Positions 1-8,006 of a stretch of 64,000 nucleotides of DNA are shown one piece after another (positions within the stretch are counted from its first letter, which is position 1; each line of letters begins with the position of its first letter). Position numbers and translations under genes: made by a program. This stretch comes from Streptomyces toyocaensis (lineage in GTDB: Bacteria; Actinomycetota; Actinomycetes; Streptomycetales; Streptomycetaceae), in the NCBI RefSeq assembly GCF_000725125.1, contig NZ_JFCB01000014.1, positions 103,687 through 167,686 of the forward strand, in the 5' to 3' direction. The notes beneath the pieces are model-generated. The model searched no databases. It had not been told where the DNA came from and saw only the letters and a program-made list of their open reading frames with translations.

Positions 1-245
1 AACGGCCGGCCGCCCTTGCGGCCGATGGCGTAGCCGATCGAGTCGCCGATGATCGCGCCGGCGGTGGCGCAGACCCCGAGGACCAGCGGATCGATGTCGC
101 CGTGCTGGGAGGCGAGCAGCGCGGACGAGACCAGGATGATCTCGCCCGGCAGCGGGATACCCAGACTCTCCAGCCCGATGACCAGACCCACCAGCGCGTA
201 CACGGCGACCGCCGGCACGGTCTCGAGCCACTCCTGGACGTGCAA
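1..245 (-). CDS. DedA family membrane protein (N-terminal part, cut by window edge)
   Basis: The reverse complement reads an open frame starting HVQEWLETV and running into a hydrophobic segment, then LGIPLPGEIILVSSALLAS and GDSIGYAIGRKGGRP before the window ends. These are the hallmarks of DedA/SNARE-associated inner-membrane proteins, which act in membrane homeostasis and probable lipid flipping; the exact substrate is unknown here. The likely start is TTG at 245, because a GGGAGGGA ribosome binding site lies about seven bases upstream and no in-frame ATG/GTG fits better. Only about 81 residues of a protein usually near 200 are visible. The family call is secure, the start less so. Confidence 0.8.
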   Translation of the reverse strand, partial: MHVQEWLETVPAVAVYALVGLVIGLESLGIPLPGEIILVSSALLASQHGDIDPLVLGVCATAGAIIGDSIGYAIGRKGGRP

Positions 246-349
246 CGCCGTTCCCTCCCGGTCCACCGGTCCTGCGTTCCCCTGCGTGCGCGCGGACACG
301 GCACACGCAGGGGGCGAAGCCTACAGGGCGGGGAGGCGGCGACCGGTGC

Positions 350-2728
350 TCACGCGTTCCAGCTCCACTCCGCCACCTCGGGCAGGTCGGTGCCGTACTC
401 GCGGATCCAGGCGTGGTGCCGGCTGCGCGCGTCGGCCATCCGCTGCCGCACGGCGGCGGCCCGCACGGCCAGGCCCGGGACACGGTCGATGACGTCCATG
501 ACCAGCCGGTAGCGGTCCAGGTCGTTGCGGACGACCATGTCGAACGGTGTCGTCGTGGTGCCGGACTCCTTGTAGCCGCGCACGTGCAGGTGCGGGTGGC
601 CGTTGCGGCGGTAGGCGAGGCGGTGGATCAGCCACGGATAGCCGTGGTAGGCGAAGATCACCGGCTTGTCGGCGGTGAACAGGCCGTCGTACTCGAAGTC
701 GGTCATACCGTGCGGGTGCTCCCCGTGGGGCAGCAGCCGGGCGATGTCGACGACGTTCACCACGCGGACCGCCAGCTCGGGCAGGTGACGGCGCAGCAGC
801 TGCGCCGCGGCCAGCACCTCCTGGGTCGGCACGTCACCGGCGCAGCCGAGCACCACGTCGGGTTCACCGCCGTTCTCGGTGCCGGCCCACTCCCATATCC
901 CGGCACCCCGTGCGCAGTGCACGCGCGCCTCGTCCATCGACAGCCAGTCGTGGCAGGGCTGCTTCCCGGCCACGATCACGTTGACGTAGTCGCGGCTGCG
1001 CAGGGCGTGGTCCGCCACGGACAGCAGGGTGTTGGCGTCCGGCGGGAGGTAGACCCGTACGACGTCGGTGCTCTTGTTGAGCACGTGGTCGACGAAGCCG
1101 GGGTCCTGGTGGGAGAAGCCGTTGTGGTCCTGGCGCCAGACGTGCGAGGTGAGCAGGTAGTTGAGCGAGGCGACGGGCGCCCGCCAGGACAGCTCGCGCG
1201 AGGTCCTGAGCCACTTGATGTGCTGGTTGACCATCGAGTCGACGATGTGCACGAACGCCTCGTAGCAGGAGAACAGTCCGTGCCTGCCGGTGAGAAGGTA
1301 TCCCTCGAGCCAGCCCTGGCAGAGGTGTTCGGAGAGGATCTCCATCACCCTGCCGTGCCGGTCGAGATGTTCGTCGAGGTCGAGGACGGCGGCCTGCCAG
1401 GCCTTGCCGGTGGCATCGTAGACGGCCCCCAGCCGGTTGGAGGCGGTCTCGTCGGGGCCCACGAGCCGGAAGTCCCGTCGGTCCGCGGTGTCCCGCATGA
1501 TCCGTTCGAGGAGGTCGCCGAGAACCCGGGTGGGCTCGTGGAGGGTGGTGCCGGGCTTGTCGACGGGCACGGCGAAGTCGTCGAGCGAGGGCATGGGGAG
1601 TTCGCGCAGCAGCAGTCCGCCGTTGGCACGCGGGGTGGAGCCGAGGCGACGGGCGCCCTCGGGAACACAGGCGAGCACGTCGGCGACGGGCCGGCCGGAG
1701 TCGTCGAACAGCTCTTCGGGCCGGTACGACTTCAGCCACGCTTCCAGTTGCCGCAGGTGCCCGGGGTTGTCACGGACACCGGAGAGCGGCACCTGGTGGG
1801 CGCGCCAGGTGCCCTCGACGGGCTTTCCGTCCACCTCGGCGGGGCCGGTCCAGCCCTTCGGGGTGCGCAGCACGATCACCGGCCAGCGCACCCGCTCGGT
1901 GGCGCCGTCGTCGCGGGCGGCGCGCTGGGCCTCGGTGATGCGGTCCAGGGCGGTGTCCATGGCCCGCGCCAGCGCGCGGTGAACGACGGCCGGGTCGTCG
2001 CCGCTCACGTGGAGGGGTTCGTGGCCGTAGCCGCGCAGCAGCGCGTCGAGTTCGGGTTCGGGCAGGCGGGCCAGGACGGTCGGGTTGGCGATCTTGTATC
2101 CGTTGAGGTGCAGGATCGGCAGGACGGCACCGTCGTGGACCGGGTCGAGGAGCTTGTTGGAGTGCCAGGACGCGGCCAGCGGCCCGGTCTCCGCCTCCCC
2201 GTCACCGATCACGCAGGCGACGAGCAGTCCGGGGTTGTCCAGGGCGGCGCCGTAGGCGTGGGCGAGGGAGTAGCCGAGCTCGCCGCCCTCGTGGATGGAG
2301 CCGGGCACATCGGGCGCGACGTGGCTGGGCACGCCACCGGGGAACGAGAACTGCCGGAACAGCCGTCCCATGCCCTCCGCGTCACGGCCGACGTCCGGGT
2401 AGGTCTCGCTGTAGCTGCCTTCCAGCCAGGAGTTGGCCAGCACGGAGGGGCCGCCGTGGCCGGGCCCCCAGACGCACAGCGCGTCCAGTCCACGGGCCGA
2501 GATCGCCCGGTTGAGGTGGGTGTACACCAGGTTCAGTCCGGGTGAGGTGCCCCAGTGACCGAGCAGCCGGGGCTTGATGTGCTCGGGCCGCAGGGGCTCG
2601 GTGAGCAGCGGGTTGGCGAGCAGGTAGATCTGTCCCGCCGCAAGGTAGTTGGCCGCCCGCCAGTGGGCGTCCAGGGTGCGCAGTTCCTCGTCGCTCAGTA
2701 CGGTCCGGGTGTCCTGGTCCTCAGGCAT
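350..2728 (-). CDS. xfp: Phosphoketolase (xylulose-5-P/fructose-6-P, XFP family)
   Basis: A 792-residue thiamine-diphosphate enzyme that splits xylulose 5-phosphate (and often fructose 6-phosphate) with phosphate to acetyl phosphate plus an aldose phosphate. Family hallmarks are visible: GHWGTSPGLNLVYTHLNR at about 57-74, the thiamine-binding stretch GDGEAETGPLAASWHSNK at 175-192, and the full three-domain length. The open frame extends upstream to 2881, but ATG at 2728 follows GGAGTCATCC, a proper ribosome binding site, while the upstream part is low-complexity Pro/Ala sequence. The next minus-strand gene upstream is a universal stress protein. Acetate kinase or phosphotransacetylase is not next to it, so use of the acetyl phosphate must be served from elsewhere. 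Confidence 0.95.
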   Translation of the reverse strand: MPEDQDTRTVLSDEELRTLDAHWRAANYLAAGQIYLLANPLLTEPLRPEHIKPRLLGHWGTSPGLNLVYTHLNRAISARGLDALCVWGPGHGGPSVLANSWLEGSYSETYPDVGRDAEGMGRLFRQFSFPGGVPSHVAPDVPGSIHEGGELGYSLAHAYGAALDNPGLLVACVIGDGEAETGPLAASWHSNKLLDPVHDGAVLPILHLNGYKIANPTVLARLPEPELDALLRGYGHEPLHVSGDDPAVVHRALARAMDTALDRITEAQRAARDDGATERVRWPVIVLRTPKGWTGPAEVDGKPVEGTWRAHQVPLSGVRDNPGHLRQLEAWLKSYRPEELFDDSGRPVADVLACVPEGARRLGSTPRANGGLLLRELPMPSLDDFAVPVDKPGTTLHEPTRVLGDLLERIMRDTADRRDFRLVGPDETASNRLGAVYDATGKAWQAAVLDLDEHLDRHGRVMEILSEHLCQGWLEGYLLTGRHGLFSCYEAFVHIVDSMVNQHIKWLRTSRELSWRAPVASLNYLLTSHVWRQDHNGFSHQDPGFVDHVLNKSTDVVRVYLPPDANTLLSVADHALRSRDYVNVIVAGKQPCHDWLSMDEARVHCARGAGIWEWAGTENGGEPDVVLGCAGDVPTQEVLAAAQLLRRHLPELAVRVVNVVDIARLLPHGEHPHGMTDFEYDGLFTADKPVIFAYHGYPWLIHRLAYRRNGHPHLHVRGYKESGTTTTPFDMVVRNDLDRYRLVMDVIDRVPGLAVRAAAVRQRMADARSRHHAWIREYGTDLPEVAEWSWNA

Positions 2729-2926
2729 GGATGACTCCGTCGAGTGGTCGGCCCGGGTGGGCCGGGCGGTGTCGGCGGGCGGAGGGGCCGAGGGCGGCGC
2801 TCCGTGCGGGTTCGGGAGCGGGGTACCAGTTTCCCGGGCTTCGATGCCCCTCGCGCGGCCGGACGGCGCCATGTGGCGCAATGCGCGCGCCGGTACGTGG
2901 CGTGGCGGAACTCGGCACCCGTCGCG

Positions 2927-2961
2927 AGCGGGCTCGGGCCGGCCCGAGGGGCCGGCCCGCT
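2927..2961 (-). terminator. GC-rich inverted repeat after the universal stress protein gene
   Basis: AGCGGG...GGCCGGCC pairs with GGCCGGCCCGCT across a short loop, with a four-base bulge in one arm. It begins 11 bases past the stop of the minus-strand universal stress gene, where a terminator is expected. There is no long T run on the minus strand, which is normal for Streptomyces hairpin terminators. Confidence 0.55.
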
Positions 2962-2971
2962 TTCGTCGCCC

Positions 2972-3877
2972 TCAGTCGTGTGCGACGACGGCGACCGGTG
3001 CGGTGCCGTGGTGCATGACCGCGTGCGCGACGGAACCGATGTGCGCGCCGAGCGGGTTGCGGCGGGCCCGCCGTCCCACGACCACGAGCGAGGACTCCGC
3101 GGAGGCCTCGACCAGGCGGATGGACGGGCTGCCGCCGAAGGACTCCTCGACGACCTCCACCTGCGGGAACTTCTCACGCCAGGGGGCGAGCACCTGGGTC
3201 AGCTTGCCGGCTTCCTCCTGGGACACGTCGTGGTAGGCCTCCGGGGCGGCCGCGAGGCCGTAGACGTAGTACGGGGGCAGCGCCCAGCCGTGGACGACCC
3301 GCAAGGTGGTGGCCCGCCGCGCCGCCTCCGCGAAGGCGAACTCGATGACCGACGCGTGGGGCCGGTCCGCGTCCAGGCCGAGGAGCACGGGCCGGTAGTG
3401 CGTGGCGGCGGACGGGATGCCGGCGGGGTCCGGTTCGTGCTCGTCGGCGGCCTGCGCGCCGGCCCGGACGAGGACCACGGGCTGCTCGGCGTGGGCGACG
3501 ACGACGAATCCGACCGAGCCCACCAGGAACCCGCCGAGGCCGCCGAGGCCCCGGGAGCCGAGCACCAGCAGTTCGGCGTCCTCCGCCGCTTCGGTCAGCA
3601 CCTCGTACGGCATGCCGTCGATCCGCTCGTGGGTGACCTGGACACCGGGGTGGCGCAGGCGCAGGCCCTCGGCGGTCCTGCGCAGCATCTGCTCGCTCCA
3701 GTCCACCCGCGAACCGGCCGCCTGCGGCGAGGGCTCGGCCACGGGCCCCGGGTCGGGCCGCCGGACGTGGAGCAGCCTCAGCGGCAGATCGCGTAGCACC
3801 GCTTCACGGGCCGCCCACTCGGCGGCGGCCCTGCTCTCGGCGGAGCCGTCGAGTCCGACTGTGATGGTGCGGGTCAT
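2972..3877 (-). CDS. Universal stress protein with two Usp domains
   Basis: A 301-residue tandem universal stress protein. Domain 1 (about 1-145) starts ITVGLDGSAESRAAAEWA and ends in the ATP-binding pattern GSRGLGGLGGFLVGSVG, the G-2x-G-9x-G(S/T) signature. Domain 2 (about 150-301) starts PVLLGLDADRPHASVIEFA but its equivalent motif, GRRARRNPLGAHIGSV, has lost one glycine, so only the first half may bind ATP well. Such proteins help survival under hypoxia, starvation or redox stress; the exact role is unknown. ATG at 3877 follows CCAGGAGGTCC, a strong ribosome binding site, so the longer open frame to 4102 is rejected. It lies upstream of the phosphoketolase gene in the same direction, but a hairpin separates them. 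Confidence 0.93.
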   Translation of the reverse strand: MTRTITVGLDGSAESRAAAEWAAREAVLRDLPLRLLHVRRPDPGPVAEPSPQAAGSRVDWSEQMLRRTAEGLRLRHPGVQVTHERIDGMPYEVLTEAAEDAELLVLGSRGLGGLGGFLVGSVGFVVVAHAEQPVVLVRAGAQAADEHEPDPAGIPSAATHYRPVLLGLDADRPHASVIEFAFAEAARRATTLRVVHGWALPPYYVYGLAAAPEAYHDVSQEEAGKLTQVLAPWREKFPQVEVVEESFGGSPSIRLVEASAESSLVVVGRRARRNPLGAHIGSVAHAVMHHGTAPVAVVAHD

Positions 3878-3980
3878 GGTGGGGACCTCCTGGTGTCTGG
3901 TGATCACCACGAGTGTCGCCCGGACGCCGGTCCCCGCAACAGGGCCGCAGGTCCCGGCCCGACGCCGAAAGGCCCGCGAG

Positions 3981-4000
3981 GAAACGAGAGGAAACGAGAG
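3981..4000. repeat. Short direct repeat, GAAACGAGAG twice
   Basis: Two head-to-tail copies of the decamer GAAACGAGAG, with a partial third copy on each side, lie between the thioesterase stop and the universal stress gene start. The tract is purine-rich on the plus strand. No function can be assigned; replication slippage is the simplest origin. Confidence 0.6.
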
Positions 4001-4077
4001 GAGGCCGGAGCGGCCGGAGGGGGCGGCGGGGTCGACGCGGGCCGGAAACCCCGCTCCACCGCGCAGGAGTGAGGCGG

Positions 4078-4530
4078 TCAGCCGTGCGGACGCAGGGTCC
4101 ACACCACGGTCATCTCGCCGGCGACCGCGCCGTCCTCGCGGTGGATGGCGATCGAGACGGGGAACTCGGGCCGGCGGCCCGCGTCCAGTTCGGCCACGAC
4201 CTCGGCGGCCGGGCGGCCGAGGGTGGCGGTGGCGGTGACCGGGCCCATCGCCGGCTTCCGGTAGGCGATGTCCGCGCGGACGGCCAGCGGCACGGCGCGG
4301 GGCAGCTGGTCCCCGAACGCGGAGAGCACGATCGCGCCGCTCGCGGACTCGCCGAGGGTGAACAGGGCGCCGGCGTGCGGGCCGCCCACGTGGTTGTGGT
4401 AGTCGCCCTGGTCCGGAAGGGCCACCACGGCACGCTCGGGCGTGGTCTCCAGGAACCGCAGGTTGAGGGTACGGGCCATGGGCACCGTGGCGGCGAGCAT
4501 CTCGCCGACGGACATCCGGTCTGCGCTCAT
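4078..4530 (-). CDS. Hotdog-fold thioesterase (PaaI/DUF4442 type)
   Basis: A 150-residue single-domain protein of the size and pattern of hotdog acyl-CoA thioesterases. The central stretch HNHVGGPHAGALFTLGESASG is the typical loop and long helix of the PaaI/DUF4442 group, followed by the conserved DIAYRKPAMGPVTATA strand region. It probably hydrolyses a small acyl- or aryl-CoA in the cytoplasm; the substrate cannot be read from sequence. It is transcribed away from the neighbouring membrane protein gene at 4649, so the 118-base gap must hold two promoters. ATG at 4530 is the only sensible start. Family assignment is good, substrate unknown. Confidence 0.85.
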   Translation of the reverse strand: MSADRMSVGEMLAATVPMARTLNLRFLETTPERAVVALPDQGDYHNHVGGPHAGALFTLGESASGAIVLSAFGDQLPRAVPLAVRADIAYRKPAMGPVTATATLGRPAAEVVAELDAGRRPEFPVSIAIHREDGAVAGEMTVVWTLRPHG

Positions 4531-4634
4531 GACCGCACGTTACCCATGAGTAGTACGGGGCCCTCCCGGTGGCCGCGCCGGAGTTGCTACGTCCCTGTCA
4601 AAGGGCGGTGACCCAATCGTGTCCCGGGCGCGGC

Positions 4635-4640
4635 TAGGGT
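4635..4640 (+). promoter_or_regulatory. -10 hexamer TAGGGT for a leaderless transcript
   Basis: TAGGGT ends eight bases before ATG 4649. That spacing would place the transcription start at or next to the A of the ATG, giving a leaderless mRNA. This supports ATG 4649 rather than the in-frame GTG at 4619, which lies upstream of this promoter. No clear -35 is seen. Confidence 0.55.
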
Positions 4641-4648
4641 TGCTGCCC

Positions 4649-5656
4649 ATGTGGCCAGGACAGCAGCCGCCCGGGGGCGAGCAGAACCCGCAGTCGAACA
4701 ATCCGTACCAGCAGCCGGGATACCAACAGCCGAATCCGTACCAGCAGCCCGGCTACCAGCAGCCGAACCCGTACCAGCAGCCGCAGTGGAGCGATTCGTC
4801 CACGGTCGGCACGCCCCAGCCGCCGCAGGGCGGGGGCGGCGGGAACCGGACCAAGCTGGTGGCCGTCGTGGCGGCGACGGCCGTGGTGGTGGCGGCGGGC
4901 GTCACCGGGTTCCTGGTGCTCGGCGGTGACAAGGACGACGAGGCCGACGGCAAGAAGGACGCCAAGCCAAGCGCGACCGCCTCCAAGGACACCTCCGCGG
5001 AGCCGAGCGCCTCCGCCTCGGGAAACAACCCGCGGGGCGGGGACGGGGAGAAGGCGACCATTCCGGGCTGGCAGGTCGTGGTCAACACACGCTTCGGCAC
5101 CAAGTTCGACGTCCCCGGCGACTGGGAGATCGAGACGCCGGGCACCAGCGTGGGCTTCGAGTGGGAGGAGAAGGACGGTGAGATGGGCCGGACCACCGTC
5201 ACCGCCCCGGCGTACCTGAAGTCCAAGTGGTGCACCAGCGACGACGAGAAGGACGGCCGCGAGGAGGACACCGCCCTCGCCACCGCAGGAACGCGCGGTG
5301 AGAACGGCGCCAAGACCACCAAGGAGGCGGCCGAGACCCGGGTGCCGTGGTGGATCTTCGGCGGCTACACACAGCCCGACAAGAAGAGCGTGAAGTTCGA
5401 CGCGCCGAAGGCGTACACCACGACGTCGGGCATCAAGGGCCACGTGGCGACGGCGCACTCGGAGAACACGCCGCAGAAGGGCAAGTGCGACAGCGAGGGC
5501 AAGGCGATCACCTTCGCGTTCAAGAACGGCGCCGGTGACTTCGTCACCTGGAACCTGTACGGGGCCGCGAAGGTCGACGAGGAGATCCCGGAGGCGACCG
5601 TGCAGAAGATCCTCAGCACGGTGCGCCTGACCGAGGAGGCACCGACGGGGTCGTAG
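4649..5656 (+). CDS. Single-pass membrane protein with Gln/Pro/Tyr repeats and extracytoplasmic domain
   Basis: A 335-residue protein of unknown function. Residues 1-50 are low complexity, with repeats of YQQPGYQQPNPYQQP type, a common cytoplasmic tail in actinobacterial membrane proteins. One transmembrane helix follows (about 70-93, LVAVVAATAVVVAAGVTGFLVLG), then an acidic Lys/Asp/Ser linker and an outer globular domain of about 200 residues with at least two cysteines (SKWCTSDDEK, KGKCDSEG) that may form a disulphide. The fold of the outer domain is not one I recognise. ATG 4649 is chosen because a -10 hexamer sits eight bases upstream. It is a lone gene between a divergent thioesterase and a downstream MFS transporter with its own promoter. 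Confidence 0.85.
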   Translation: MWPGQQPPGGEQNPQSNNPYQQPGYQQPNPYQQPGYQQPNPYQQPQWSDSSTVGTPQPPQGGGGGNRTKLVAVVAATAVVVAAGVTGFLVLGGDKDDEADGKKDAKPSATASKDTSAEPSASASGNNPRGGDGEKATIPGWQVVVNTRFGTKFDVPGDWEIETPGTSVGFEWEEKDGEMGRTTVTAPAYLKSKWCTSDDEKDGREEDTALATAGTRGENGAKTTKEAAETRVPWWIFGGYTQPDKKSVKFDAPKAYTTTSGIKGHVATAHSENTPQKGKCDSEGKAITFAFKNGAGDFVTWNLYGAAKVDEEIPEATVQKILSTVRLTEEAPTGS

Positions 5657-5680
5657 CAGGCAGGGGGGCCGGCAATCCAT

Positions 5681-5710
5681 TTGGCAAGTCGGCCCCCGCC
5701 CGTGGATAGT
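5681..5710 (+). promoter_or_regulatory. Promoter TTGGCA-N18-GATAGT for the MFS gene
   Basis: A -35 TTGGCA (5681-5686) and -10 GATAGT (5705-5710) with an 18-base spacer lie just before GTG 5717. Transcription would begin at or beside the GTG, so the mRNA is probably leaderless, and the upstream in-frame TTG at 5681 is part of the promoter rather than a start codon. Confidence 0.65.
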
Positions 5711-5716
5711 CACGGG

Positions 5717-7018
5717 GTGCCGACCTCCGCCCTCCGTCGCCGTCCCGTCTGGGCCGACCGCAACTACTCCCTGCTGACCGCCGCCGCCGTGGTGACCAAC
5801 CTGGGCAGTCATGGCGCGCTGATCGCCGCCGCGTTCGCCGTGCTGGGCACGGGCGGCGACGGCGGCGACGTGGGTCTGGTCGCCGCCGCCCGCACCCTGC
5901 CGCTGGTGCTGTTCCTGCTGATCGGCGGTGCCGTCGCGGACCGGCTGCCGCGGCACCGGGTGATGGTCGCGGCCAACGTCCTGAACTGTGTCTCGCAGGC
6001 CGCGTTCGCGGCGCTCGTGCTGGGGGGCGAGGCACGGCTGTGGCAGATGATGCTCCTCAGCGCGCTCGGCGGCACCGGTCAGGCGTTCTTCAACCCGGCC
6101 GCCGAGGGCATGCTGCTGTCCTCGGTCGACGGCGAACAGGCCGGCCGGGCGTTCGCCGTGTTCCGCATGGCGATGCACGGGGCGACCCTCGGCGGTGCCG
6201 CGCTCGGCGGCGCGATGGTCGCCGCGATCGGACCCGGCTGGGTGCTGGCGGCGGACGCGGCGGCCTTCGCGGTCGCGGCGGCACTGCGGGCGTTCCTCGA
6301 CGTGAAGCACATACCACCGCGCGCTCAGGGGAACGGCCTGCTCTCCGACTTGAGGGACGGCTGGCGGGAGTTCGCCGGCCGGCCGTGGCTGTGGGGCATC
6401 GTCGTGCAGTTCTCGGTCGCCAACGCGGTCGTCGGCGCCGCCGACGCGGTCTACGGGCCGCTCGTCGCCCGCGACCACCTGGGCGGTGCCGCGCCGTGGG
6501 GCGTGGCGCTGGCCTTCTTCGGCGGGGGCACGGTCGTCGGCGCGCTGCTGATGACCCGCTGGCAGCCGCGGCGTCTGCTGCTGGTCGGCACCCTGTGCGT
6601 GTTCCCGTTGGCCCTGCCGTCAGCGGCGCTGGCCGTTCCGGTGCCGGCCGGGGTGCTGTGCGCGGTGATGTTCGTGACCGGCGTGTCCGTGGAGGTGTTC
6701 GGCGTGTCCTGGATGACCGCGCTGCACCAGGAGATCCCGGAGGAGAAGCTGTCCCGGGTCTCCGCCTACGACTGGTTCGGCTCGGTCGCGCTGGTGCCGG
6801 CGGCGATGGCGCTGGCGGGCCCGGCGGAGACCGCGTTCGGCCGCCCGGAGGCACTGTGGGGCTGCGCCGCGCTGGTCGTGGTCGTCACGGCGGCGGTCCT
6901 GTGCGTCCCGGACGTGCGCGACCTGCGCCGCCGTTCCCGCCACGTCACCGGCACGGTTCCCGCGCCGGCCGGTGCCGGGAGCCGTACCGGTGACCTCGGG
7001 ACGGTGCCGCGGGACTGA
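5717..7018 (+). CDS. MFS transporter
   Basis: A 433-residue major facilitator with about twelve hydrophobic segments and the loop motif GGAVADRLPRHRVMV after the second helix, a good match to the MFS motif A region. The family includes exporters of macrolides, peptides and siderophores; the substrate here is unknown. The start is set at GTG 5717 by a promoter six bases upstream. The first residues (VPTSALRRRPVWADRNYSLL) are a normal short cytoplasmic N-terminus. It stands alone: the gene to the right is convergent and the gene to the left has its own promoter. Confidence 0.88.
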   Translation: MPTSALRRRPVWADRNYSLLTAAAVVTNLGSHGALIAAAFAVLGTGGDGGDVGLVAAARTLPLVLFLLIGGAVADRLPRHRVMVAANVLNCVSQAAFAALVLGGEARLWQMMLLSALGGTGQAFFNPAAEGMLLSSVDGEQAGRAFAVFRMAMHGATLGGAALGGAMVAAIGPGWVLAADAAAFAVAAALRAFLDVKHIPPRAQGNGLLSDLRDGWREFAGRPWLWGIVVQFSVANAVVGAADAVYGPLVARDHLGGAAPWGVALAFFGGGTVVGALLMTRWQPRRLLLVGTLCVFPLALPSAALAVPVPAGVLCAVMFVTGVSVEVFGVSWMTALHQEIPEEKLSRVSAYDWFGSVALVPAAMALAGPAETAFGRPEALWGCAALVVVVTAAVLCVPDVRDLRRRSRHVTGTVPAPAGAGSRTGDLGTVPRD

Positions 7019-7065
7019 GCCGCGGTACGTTCCGCCGCAACCGCCGTGCCGGCGCGGGCCGTGGG

Positions 7066-7911
7066 TCAGCCGATGCCGAACGCCCCCGCGGGCGGCTCCG
7101 GTGAGGGCACGGCGTCCTCGTCCCGCACCGGGCGCGCGCCGCCCGTGAAGTCCCGCAGCGCCGGGCCGTGTTCCACCCGGGCCGGGAAGGCGTCGGCGGC
7201 GGTGGCGCGGGACAGCCGCGTGATGTCCAGGGGGCGGTGGGCGGCGGCCAGCACCGCGTTGCCGAACCGGCGGCCGCGCAGCACCCCGGGCTCGGCGATC
7301 AGCGCCAGTTCCCCGAACCGCGTGGCGAGGGTGGCGAGCTGGGACCGCAGGAAGGCGAACGGGGCCGCGTCGGCGAGGTTGGCCAGGTAGACCCCGTCGG
7401 ACCGCAGGACGCGCGCGGCCTCGCGGACGTAGCCGACGGAAGTCAGGTGCGCCGGCACCCGGGAGCCACCGAAGACGTCGGCGACCAGGACGTCCGCGCT
7501 GTCGTCGGGGGCCGCCTCGAGCCACGCCCGGGCGTCCGCCGCGTGCAGGGTGACATCGGCCCCAGCGGGGAGCGGCAGGTGCTCGGCGACCAGTTCCAGC
7601 AGCCCCCCGTCGAACTCCACGACGTGCTGCCGGGAGCCCGGCCGGGTGGCGGCCAGGTAGCGGGGCAGGGTCAGCGCGCCGCCGCCGAGGTGCAGGGCGT
7701 CCAGCGGGGCGCCCGGTTCGGCGAGGACGTCCAGCAGGTGCCCGAGCCGCCGGGCGTACTCGAACTCCAGGTGCGTCGGCTCCTCCAGGTCGACGTACGA
7801 CTGCGGTGCCCCGTCGACGGTCAGCAGCCAGGCCCGCTCCCGGTCCACGTCCGGCATGAGCTTGGCGGTGCCGCGGTCGGTGACGCGGCTGACGGGTACG
7901 GCTTCGTTCAC
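7066..7911 (-). CDS. Spermidine synthase-like (fused-MTase fold) protein
   Basis: A 281-residue Rossmann-fold protein. DALHLGGGALTLPRYLA is the nucleotide-binding loop, HVVEFDGGLLELV supplies the acidic residue at the end of strand two, and ADVLVADVFGGSRVPAHL is the active-site strand, all in the order seen in spermidine-synthase-like proteins. The polyamine-synthase gatekeeper pattern is weak, so it may transfer another group and should not be called a true spermidine synthase. GTG 7911 is the likely start; CACAAT lies a few bases upstream and may be a leaderless -10. It lies downstream of tuf3 on the same strand but is isolated from it by a very strong terminator. Confidence 0.8.
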   Translation of the reverse strand: MNEAVPVSRVTDRGTAKLMPDVDRERAWLLTVDGAPQSYVDLEEPTHLEFEYARRLGHLLDVLAEPGAPLDALHLGGGALTLPRYLAATRPGSRQHVVEFDGGLLELVAEHLPLPAGADVTLHAADARAWLEAAPDDSADVLVADVFGGSRVPAHLTSVGYVREAARVLRSDGVYLANLADAAPFAFLRSQLATLATRFGELALIAEPGVLRGRRFGNAVLAAAHRPLDITRLSRATAADAFPARVEHGPALRDFTGGARPVRDEDAVPSPEPPAGAFGIG

Positions 7912-7945
7912 CCCCTCATTGTGCGGGTGGGCCGGTGCCTCCGGG

Positions 7946-7991
7946 GCGCGGGGGACCGCCGGCCGCCGGGCCGGCCGGCGGTCCCCCGCGC
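7946..7991 (-). terminator. Very strong terminator after tuf3, 19-bp perfect stem
   Basis: CGCGGGGGACCGCCGGCC (7947-7964) is perfectly complementary to 7973-7990, and G7946/C7991 adds one more pair, leaving an eight-base loop. It sits 16 bases past the EF-Tu3 stop on the minus strand. There is no T run, as usual for Streptomyces. It insulates tuf3 from the next minus-strand gene at 7911. Confidence 0.85.
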
Positions 7992-8006
7992 GGGCGGACG
8001 CCGTCC

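Noticed and set aside
413..2545. Long plus-strand open frame of 710 codons across the phosphoketolase gene
   Set aside because: It is an antisense shadow of a high-GC gene; the protein is repetitive Val/Gly/Ala sequence with no family features, while the minus strand encodes a complete phosphoketolase.
4680..4790. CRISPR-like repeats near 4.7 kb
   Set aside because: They are in-frame codons for Tyr-Gln-Gln-Pro repeats in a membrane protein and have no unique spacers.
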